This document shows, piece by piece, positions 58,305 to 64,000 of a stretch of DNA of 64,000 bases. Position 1 is the first letter of the stretch, and each line of letters starts with the position of its first letter. The position numbers were made by a program, and so were the translations under genes. This DNA is from Chelatococcus composti (lineage in GTDB: Bacteria > Pseudomonadota > Alphaproteobacteria > Rhizobiales > Beijerinckiaceae), in NCBI RefSeq assembly GCF_014201415.1, contig NZ_JACHEH010000005.1:62001-126000 (forward strand), in the 5' to 3' direction. A model generated the notes under the pieces. The model did no database searches. It saw only the letters and a program-made list of their open reading frames with translations, and was not told the origin of the DNA.

Positions 58305-59561
58305 ATGCCGCTCATCGAACTCGACCATGTCGTCACCATCTTCGGCAACGATCCGGAGGGAGCCCTCGCGCGGGTGCGCGCCGGGGCCGACAAGAAGACG
58401 CTGCTCGCCGAGACGAACCACGTCCTCGGCCTCGACGACATCACGCTCTCCATCGAGGCGGGCGAGATCTTCGTCGTCATGGGCCTGTCCGGCTCGGGCA
58501 AGTCGACGCTGGTGCGCCACATCAACCGGCTGATCGATTCGACCGCCGGCGCGGTGCGCATCGACGGCACGGACATCATGGCCTTGTCGAAGAAGGAGCT
58601 CATCGCCCTGCGCCGCCGGCGCATCGCCATGGTCTTCCAGCGCTTCGGCCTGCTGCCGCACCGGCGGGTACTCGAAAACGCCGCCTACGGCCTCGAGATC
58701 CGCGGCCTCCCCAAGGCCGAGCGCGAGGCACGCTCCCGCGACTGGCTGGAGCGCGTCGGCCTCAAGGGCTACGAGGACCGGTATCCCGGGGAGCTGTCGG
58801 GCGGCATGCAGCAGCGTGTCGGCCTCGCCCGCGCGCTCGCCGCCGATACCGACATCATCCTCATGGACGAGGCCTTCTCGGCGCTCGATCCCCTCATCCG
58901 CAGCGAATTGCAGGACGAGCTCGTCGCCCTGCAGCGCGCGACGGGCAAGACCATCGTCTTCATCACCCACGATCTCGACGAGGCGCTGCGCCTCGCCGAC
59001 CGCATCGCCATCCTCAAGGACGGGCGGCTCGTGCAGGTGGGTACGCCCACCGACATCCTGCTCTCGCCGGCCGACCCTTACGTCGAGGCCTTCGTGCGCG
59101 ACGTGAACCGCGCCCGGGCGCTGACCGTCGACAGCCTGATGCAGCCGCCGGCCCTGCGCCTCAGCGAGGAGAGCATCGGCGAGGCGCTCGCCGCCATGCG
59201 CCGCACCAAGTCCGACGTCGCCTATGTGGTCGACGACGGGCGTTTTGCCGGCGTGGTGACGAAGGAAGGGCTGGAGCGTGCGGCGGTGACCCAGGGCGCC
59301 GGAGAGGCCGTCGCCGCCGTGGCGGAGGCCCATCCCGCCGTCACCGCCGACACGGCGATCGAGAGCGCCATCCCGACGCTGCTCGAGAGCCCCCATCCGC
59401 TGCCGGTCGTCACCGAGGACGGGGACCTCGCCGGCATCGTCCGTCCCGAAAGCGTGAGCGAGGTGCTCGTCAGCGAGCGCACCCAGGCGGATCTCGTCGA
59501 GAGTGCGGGCGCCGGCGAGGCGGCCGCGAGCCGCCGCGCCGATATCGACAGCGCGGCGTGA
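58305..59561 (+). CDS. proV: Glycine betaine/proline-type ABC ATPase with tandem CBS domains
   Basis: This is the importer ATPase of the ProV/OpuAA family (418 aa). Walker A is [17 protein letters not shown], the Q-loop MVFQRFGLLPHRRV, the signature LSGGMQQRVGLARALA, Walker B IILMDEAFSALDP and the switch His FITHDLDEAL. The N-terminal part FGNDPEGALARVRAGADKKT is typical of this family. The C-terminal ~140 residues are two CBS modules (DSLMQPPALRLSEESIGEAL; AVTADTAIESAIPTLLESPH) that in OpuA homologues sense ionic strength. It ends the operon at a bidirectional hairpin. Confidence 0.94.
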   Translation: MPLIELDHVVTIFGNDPEGALARVRAGADKKTLLAETNHVLGLDDITLSIEAGEIFVVMGLSGSGKSTLVRHINRLIDSTAGAVRIDGTDIMALSKKELIALRRRRIAMVFQRFGLLPHRRVLENAAYGLEIRGLPKAEREARSRDWLERVGLKGYEDRYPGELSGGMQQRVGLARALAADTDIILMDEAFSALDPLIRSELQDELVALQRATGKTIVFITHDLDEALRLADRIAILKDGRLVQVGTPTDILLSPADPYVEAFVRDVNRARALTVDSLMQPPALRLSEESIGEALAAMRRTKSDVAYVVDDGRFAGVVTKEGLERAAVTQGAGEAVAAVAEAHPAVTADTAIESAIPTLLESPHPLPVVTEDGDLAGIVRPESVSEVLVSERTQADLVESAGAGEAAASRRADIDSAA

Positions 59562-59564
59562 GCG

Positions 59565-59587
59565 GAGGCGGGCCCACGGCCCGCCTC
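59565..59587. terminator. Bidirectional terminator hairpin
   Basis: GAGGCGGGCC (59565-59574) and GGCCCGCCTC (59578-59587) pair perfectly around CAC, in the 32-base gap between convergent proV and the aminotransferase gene. No T tract follows on either side. Confidence 0.65.
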
Positions 59588-59593
59588 ACCGTT

Positions 59594-60982
59594 TCACCGC
59601 GGCAGCACGGCCTCGACCGCCGCCTTCGCCGCGGCGACGACCACATCCGCCTCCTCGCGCGTCAGGCACAGCGGCGGCGCGAAGCCGAGGATGTCGCCGT
59701 GCGGCATGGCGCGGCCGATGACGCCGCGCTCGAGAAGCGCCGCTGCGACGCGCGGGCCGACCTTCTCGGCAGCGTCGAAGAAGGCGCGATCGTCCTTGTC
59801 CTTCACGAACTCGACGGCCGCGAGCAGCCCCTCGCCGCGCACCTCGCCGACATGGGGATGGTCGGCGAGCGCCTCCTTGAGGCCCTTCAGGAAATAGGCG
59901 CCGACCTCCCCCGCATTGGCGACGAGTCCGAGCTCATCGACGAGCTCGAGATTGGCGACGCCCGCCGCGGCACAGAGCGGATGGGCCGAATAGGTCCAGC
60001 CATGGCCGATGGGGCCGAATTTGTCCGAGCCCTCCTCGAGCACGCGCCACACCTTCTCCGACACGATGACGCCCGAGAGCGGCGCATAGGCCGAGGTCAG
60101 CCCCTTCGCGATGGTGATGAGGTCCGGCCGGATGCCGTAGTGGTCGGAGCCGAACATCGAGCCGAGGCGTCCGAAGCCGGTCACCACCTCGTCGGCGATG
60201 AGCAGGACGTCGTATTTGGCGAGCACGGCCTGGATCTTCTCCCAGTAGCCCCTGGGCGGCGGCACGATGCCGCCGGTGCCGAGCACCGGCTCGCCGATGA
60301 AGGCCGCCACCGTCTCCGGCCCCTCGGCGAGGATCAGCTCCTCGAGCTTCTCGGCGCACCAGGCGGAGAACTGGTCCTCGTCCATGCTCCGGTCGGGACG
60401 GCGGAAGTAGTACGGCGCCTCGGTGTGAAGCACGGGCGGCAGCGGCAGGTCGAACTGGTTGTGGAAGGCGGCAAGGCCCGTGAGGCTTCCGGTCATCAGG
60501 CCGGAGCCGTGATAGCCGCGCCAGCGCGAGATGATCTTCTTCTTCTTAGGCCGGCCGAGCACGTTGTTGTAGTACCAGACGAGCTTGACGTTGGTCTCGT
60601 TGGCATCCGAGCCCGAGAGGCCGAAGAAGACGCGGCTCATGCCCTGCGGCGCGCGGTCGATGATCATCTTGGCGAGGCGGATCGACGGCTCGGAGCCGTG
60701 GCCGACATAGGCGTGATAGTAGGGCAGCTTCGCCGCCTGCTCGGCGATGGCCTCGGCGATCTTCTCCCGGCCGTAGCCGACATTGACACAATAGAGCCCG
60801 GCGAAGGCGTCGAGGCTGCGCCGGCCCTGCCGGTCGACGATATGGACGCCCTCGCCGCCGGCGATGATGCGGTTGGGGCTCTCGCCACGGGCGTGCTGCC
60901 CCATGTGGGTCGACGGGTGGAAGAAATGGTCCCGGTCCCAGGCGGTGAGTTCGTTGTCGGGCAGGATGGTCTTGTCGAGCAT
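59594..60982 (-). CDS. Class III PLP aminotransferase (ectoine-pathway 'atf' candidate)
   Basis: This is a 462-residue omega-amino-acid aminotransferase. The cofactor site is visible in LIADEVVTGFGRLGSMFG (D264) and LITIAKGLTSAYAPLSG with the PLP lysine K293; SGSDANETNVKLVWYYN and RWRGYHGSGLMTGSLTG are family motifs. The ATG at 60982 follows GGAGA; the longer frame runs into the dehydrogenase gene. It lies 14 bases after the dehydrogenase gene. In marine alphaproteobacteria an ssd-atf gene pair ends the ectoine uptake and degradation operon. The same order next to ehu genes suggests it transaminates diaminobutyrate or a related product. Beta-alanine or GABA transaminase is the alternative. 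Confidence 0.88.
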   Translation of the reverse strand: MLDKTILPDNELTAWDRDHFFHPSTHMGQHARGESPNRIIAGGEGVHIVDRQGRRSLDAFAGLYCVNVGYGREKIAEAIAEQAAKLPYYHAYVGHGSEPSIRLAKMIIDRAPQGMSRVFFGLSGSDANETNVKLVWYYNNVLGRPKKKKIISRWRGYHGSGLMTGSLTGLAAFHNQFDLPLPPVLHTEAPYYFRRPDRSMDEDQFSAWCAEKLEELILAEGPETVAAFIGEPVLGTGGIVPPPRGYWEKIQAVLAKYDVLLIADEVVTGFGRLGSMFGSDHYGIRPDLITIAKGLTSAYAPLSGVIVSEKVWRVLEEGSDKFGPIGHGWTYSAHPLCAAAGVANLELVDELGLVANAGEVGAYFLKGLKEALADHPHVGEVRGEGLLAAVEFVKDKDDRAFFDAAEKVGPRVAAALLERGVIGRAMPHGDILGFAPPLCLTREEADVVVAAAKAAVEAVLPR

Positions 60983-60996
60983 GGTCGTCTCCGGGA

Positions 60997-62496
60997 TCAG
61001 GAAAGGTCGAGGCAGAGATATTTGAGGTCGGTGAAGGCTTCGAGGCCGTGGCGCGAGCCCTCGCGGCCGAGGCCCGAGAGCTTGACGCCGCCGAAGGGCA
61101 CGGGCGGGCCGGTGAGCTTGACGCGGTTGACGGCCACCATGCCGTAGTCGAGCGCCCGGCCGAGGCGCAGGGCCCGCGCCCCATCCCGCGTCACCACGTA
61201 GGCGGCAAGGCCGTAGTCGCTGGCATTCGCCCGGGCGATCACCTCCGCTTCGTCTTCGAAGGGCGTGACGGGTGCGACCGGGGAGAAGGTCTCCTCGCGC
61301 ATGATGACCGCTTCGTCCGGCACATCCACGAGCACGGTCGGCTGGAACAACAGGGTGCCCTCCTCCGCCTCCCCGCCGACGAGGCAGCGCGCCCCGCGCC
61401 GCACGGCATCGTCCACATGTGCCCTGGCCTTGGCGACCGCGCGCGCATGCATCAAGGGGCCGATATCGGTCCCCGACGCGAGGCCGGGGCCGACCTTGAG
61501 CGTCCTCACCCGCGCGGCGAAACGCTCGCAGAAGGCCGCGTAGAGGCCGCGCTGGACATAGATGCGGTTGGCGGCGAGGCAGTCCTGCCCCGAGGTGGCG
61601 AATTTGGCGTCGATCGCGATGGAAACGGCGCGGTCGAGGTCGGCATCGTCGAAGATGATGAGCGGGGCATGCCCGCCGAGCTCCAGCACCAGCCGTTTCA
61701 TGCCGGCGGCGGCCTTGGCCGCCACCTGCCGGCCGATCTCGGTTGAGCCGGTGAAGCTCACCGCGCGCACCCGCTCGTCCTCGCAGAAGCGCCCGGCGAT
61801 GGTGGCCGCATCGCCCGTCACGATGTTGAAGACGCCTCCGGGCAGGCCGGCCCGCTCGCCGAGCTCGGCGAGCGCCAGCGCCGACAAAGGCGTGTAGGAG
61901 GAGGGATGGGCGACCACGGTGCAGCCGGCGGCGAGCGCCGCGGCGGCCTTGCGCGTCAGCATGGCGGAGGGGAAGTTCCACGGCGTCAGCAGGGCGGCGA
62001 CGCCGACCGGCTCGCGCCGCACCATCATCTCCGCGTCCGGAAGATGGCTGGTGACGCCCTCGGCATTCACCCGCACCGCCTCTTCGGCATACCAGGCGAC
62101 GAAGGAGGCGGCATAGTCGATCTCGCCGCGGGCCTCGGCGAGCGGCTTGCCCTGCTCCATCACCATGATGACGGCGAGGTCCTCGCGCGCCGCCATGATG
62201 AAGTCGTACCAGGCCCTGAGCCGCGCCGCCCGCTCCTGCGGCAGCAGCGCCCGCCAGGCGGGGAAGGCGCGATGCGCCGCCGCAACGGCCGCGTCGGCGG
62301 CATCGGCCCCGAGCGCGGCCACACGGGCGACGAGCGTGCCGTCGGCAGGATCGTTCACATCGAAGACGGCCCCGTCGGGCGCTGCCGTCCAGCGTCCGTC
62401 GACATAGCCGAGCGTGCGTACGAGCCGCTGGTCCTTCAGGCGGCCGTAGCCCGGGTGATACTCGACGGCACGCGCCGTCGCGGCAAGAGCGTTCAT
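60997..62496 (-). CDS. gabD: NAD(P)-dependent succinate/aspartate-semialdehyde dehydrogenase ('ssd' candidate)
   Basis: This is an aldehyde dehydrogenase of the succinate-semialdehyde group (499 aa). Catalytic C306 is in FATSGQDCLAANRIY and the general base E272 in LVLELGGHAPLIIFDDAD; the cofactor strand FTGSTEIGRQVAAKAAAGM is normal. One feature is odd: the usual VxKPSE/A lysine that contacts the cofactor ribose reads GCTVVAHPSSYTPLS, with His in its place. It sits between ehuA and the aminotransferase gene. In the ectoine route such an enzyme oxidises aspartate semialdehyde to aspartate (DoeC). GABA catabolism is the alternative. Confidence 0.88.
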   Translation of the reverse strand: MNALAATARAVEYHPGYGRLKDQRLVRTLGYVDGRWTAAPDGAVFDVNDPADGTLVARVAALGADAADAAVAAAHRAFPAWRALLPQERAARLRAWYDFIMAAREDLAVIMVMEQGKPLAEARGEIDYAASFVAWYAEEAVRVNAEGVTSHLPDAEMMVRREPVGVAALLTPWNFPSAMLTRKAAAALAAGCTVVAHPSSYTPLSALALAELGERAGLPGGVFNIVTGDAATIAGRFCEDERVRAVSFTGSTEIGRQVAAKAAAGMKRLVLELGGHAPLIIFDDADLDRAVSIAIDAKFATSGQDCLAANRIYVQRGLYAAFCERFAARVRTLKVGPGLASGTDIGPLMHARAVAKARAHVDDAVRRGARCLVGGEAEEGTLLFQPTVLVDVPDEAVIMREETFSPVAPVTPFEDEAEVIARANASDYGLAAYVVTRDGARALRLGRALDYGMVAVNRVKLTGPPVPFGGVKLSGLGREGSRHGLEAFTDLKYLCLDLS

Positions 62497-62601
62497 GGTT
62501 CTCCTCCGGCGAAGTCCTTCACCGCAAGGCTAGCCGCGGCGGCGCCGAGACTTGGTCCGTTCTCGCCTGCCGCCGCCGAGGAAGTTTCGGTATTTCGGCC
62601 G

Positions 62602-62624
62602 GGCGGCGAAAGACTCTCGCCGCC
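62602..62624 (-). terminator. Stem-loop immediately after ehuA
   Basis: GGCGGCGA (62602-62609) and TCGCCGCC (62617-62624) pair perfectly around a seven-base loop directly at the end of ehuA. It may end or reduce transcription into the dehydrogenase gene, which begins 128 bases beyond ehuA. Confidence 0.5.
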
Positions 62625-63434
62625 TCAGCCGAGCACCGACTGCAGGAACTCGCGCGTGCGCGGCTCGGCCGGGGCCGTGAAGATGCGCTCGGGCTCACCC
62701 TCCTCGACGATGCGGCCCTTGTCGAAGAAGCAGACCCGGTCCGACACCTCGCGCGCGAAGCGCATCTCGTGCGTGACGAGCAGCATGGTGAGGTCGTGCT
62801 CGCTGGCGAGATTACGGATGACGCCGAGCACCTCGCCCACGAGCTGCGGGTCGAGCGCCGAGGTCGGCTCGTCGAAGAGCAGCACGCGCGGGCGCATGGC
62901 GAGCGCGCGGGCGATCGCGACGCGCTGCTGCTGACCGCCGGAGAGCTGGGCGGGATATTGGTCCTTCTTGTCGGCGAGGCCGACCATGCGCAGCAGGTCG
63001 ATGGCACGGCACTCGGCCTCGGCACGCGACAGGCCGAGCACGGCGACCGGCGCCTCGGTGACGTTGCGCAGCACGCTCATGTGCGGGAAGAGGTTGAAGC
63101 TCTGGAACACCATGCCGACGTGGCTGCGGATCTGGTGCAGGTGCCGGTCGCTGGCGCGGAAGGGGCCCTTGCCGTTCGGCTCGTGATAGGGAATGCCGGC
63201 GAGCGTCAGCTGTCCTTCCTGGAAAGGCTCCAGCGTCATGAGGATGCGCAGCACCGTCGACTTGCCCGAGCCCGAGGGACCGATGAGCGTCACCTTCTCG
63301 CCCGGCGCGACGGAGAAGTTGAAGTCGTCGAGCACGGTGAGCGCGCCGAAGCGCTTGGTCACACCCCGGAACTCGATGACGGGCGCGGCGGCGGCGCTCG
63401 CCGCATCCGGCTGTTGTGCAAGGACCTTGTTCAT
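62625..63434 (-). CDS. ehuA: Ectoine/hydroxyectoine-type ABC ATPase
   Basis: This is an amino-acid-type importer ATPase (269 aa). Walker A is [15 protein letters not shown], the Q-loop [14 protein letters not shown], the signature [16 protein letters not shown], Walker [15 protein letters not shown] and the switch His LVTHEMRFA. The insertion [20 protein letters not shown] is characteristic of the EhuA subgroup. The start overlaps the upstream permease stop by 4 bases. The ectoine assignment rests on family resemblance plus the neighbouring dehydrogenase/aminotransferase pair. Confidence 0.85.
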   Translation of the reverse strand: MNKVLAQQPDAASAAAAPVIEFRGVTKRFGALTVLDDFNFSVAPGEKVTLIGPSGSGKSTVLRILMTLEPFQEGQLTLAGIPYHEPNGKGPFRASDRHLHQIRSHVGMVFQSFNLFPHMSVLRNVTEAPVAVLGLSRAEAECRAIDLLRMVGLADKKDQYPAQLSGGQQQRVAIARALAMRPRVLLFDEPTSALDPQLVGEVLGVIRNLASEHDLTMLLVTHEMRFAREVSDRVCFFDKGRIVEEGEPERIFTAPAEPRTREFLQSVLG

Positions 63435-64000
63435 CGCAGCGGTATCCCGGCTTTCGGCAGCACCTTCTCAAGTCGATGGATGCCGGCCGAGCAGATGAGG
63501 GTGAGCAGAAGGAAGATGATGCCGACCATCGACAGCGGCACGAGATATTCGAAGGTGCGCTCGCCGATCATGTTGGCGAGGCCGAGCATCTCGAGCACGG
63601 TGACGACGGAGAGCACAGGCGTCTCCTTGAGCATGGCGACGAGGTAGTTTCCCATGGTCGGGACGATGCGCGGCACCATCTGCGGGATGACGATGTCGCG
63701 ATAGGTCTGCCAGCGCGTCATGTTGAGCGCCGTCGCGGCCTCCCACTGCCCGCGCGGGATGGCCTCGATGCCACCGCGGTAGACCTCCGACGTATAGGCG
63801 GAATATTGCAGGCCGAGCGCGATGACGCCGGTGAGGAAGGCCGGCAAAGTGATCCCGTAGTCGGGCAGCACGTAGTAGAGGAAGAAGAGCTGCACGAGGA
63901 GCGGCGTGTCGCGCAGGAACTCGACGACGAAGGCCGTCGTCAGGGCCACCGCCTTGATGCGGCTGCGGCGCAGGAGCGCGAAGGCGAGGCCGAGCACGAG
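63431..64000 (-). CDS. ehuD: Ectoine-type ABC permease, C-terminal part (truncated at window end)
   Basis: This is the last ~189 residues of a polar amino acid permease; the start lies beyond the window. The coupling loop reads [20 protein letters not shown] followed by [19 protein letters not shown], and the C-terminal helix [20 protein letters not shown] is intact. Similarity is to EhuD, one of the two permeases of the ectoine/hydroxyectoine importer. The frame is open at the right edge. The binding protein and other permease (ehuB, ehuC) would be expected just outside on the same strand. Confidence 0.87.
   Translation of the reverse strand, partial: LVLGLAFALLRRSRIKAVALTTAFVVEFLRDTPLLVQLFFLYYVLPDYGITLPAFLTGVIALGLQYSAYTSEVYRGGIEAIPRGQWEAATALNMTRWQTYRDIVIPQMVPRIVPTMGNYLVAMLKETPVLSVVTVLEMLGLANMIGERTFEYLVPLSMVGIIFLLLTLICSAGIHRLEKVLPKAGIPLR

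Noticed and set aside
59594-61981. Extended 795-residue reading of the aminotransferase
   Set aside because: The N-terminal third overlaps the dehydrogenase gene out of frame. The class III aminotransferase begins at 60982 after a ribosome site.

Overview
The window is GC-rich, tightly packed, single-copy chromosomal DNA. Its gene content looks like the catabolic and transport-heavy genome of an alphaproteobacterium, most likely of the order Hyphomicrobiales. This placement is an inference from gene families, GC-rich codon usage and gene order; no rRNA or tRNA is visible to anchor it. About 57 protein genes can be supported and they leave very little spare DNA. There is no phage, insertion sequence, CRISPR array or housekeeping operon. 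The theme is nutrient scavenging: seven complete or partial ABC importer systems plus one binding-protein fragment, each wired to a catabolic module and a local regulator.

Layout. 1-2261: the end of a dipeptide-binding protein and a membrane adenylate cyclase with a c-type-haem-like sensor domain. 2272-9055 (minus): a polar amino acid importer with a PLP amino acid deaminase/aldolase, RidA, an aspartoacylase-like deacylase and a LacI regulator. Paired LacI-type operators cover the promoter at 9077-9123. 9056-9395: intergenic DNA with a possible tiny ORF and a terminator. 9396-16164: a sugar ABC importer, class II aldolase, PfkB kinase and DeoR regulator. 16175-17550: an Asp/Glu racemase-fold protein and a GNAT acetyltransferase. 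17641-25067: a deacetylase, a LysR regulator, an argininosuccinate-lyase-family enzyme, an amino acid importer and an MmgE/PrpD protein. This enzyme pairing matches the known lyase plus epimerase route for iminodisuccinate/EDDS-type aminopolycarboxylates.

25084-35607 (minus): two phosphatases, an FbpABC/AfuABC-type importer and a PgtC-PgtB-PgtA-like periplasmic sensor, histidine kinase and sigma54 activator. A strong sigma54 promoter lies directly upstream of the importer. I read this as a self-contained phosphorylated-carbon uptake and dephosphorylation system. 35690-48242: an Ocd-like protein, a three-subunit opine-oxidase/hydroxyproline-dehydrogenase-type flavoenzyme, IclR, enoyl-CoA hydratase, a PotABCD-like importer, a CoA ligase and a Rossmann protein. 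Two similar palindromes flank the IclR gene.

48262-56049: an AlkX/YcaQ-like glycosylase, a HAD phosphatase, LysR with WrbA and an MFS carrier, a RES-Xre toxin-antitoxin pair, a TsdA-like dihaem cytochrome and a secreted intradiol dioxygenase. 56342-59561: a ProXWV betaine importer. 59594-64000 (minus): aminotransferase, semialdehyde dehydrogenase, ehuA and a truncated ehuD, an ectoine uptake and degradation arrangement that continues beyond the window.

Two patterns cut across the window. Strong GC-rich stem-loops immediately follow six binding-protein genes, the expected means of over-expressing binding protein relative to membrane subunits. The one binding protein that looks like a sensor subunit has none and instead overlaps its kinase gene. 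In addition, several regulators have recognisable duplicated operators that tie neighbouring operons into one regulon.
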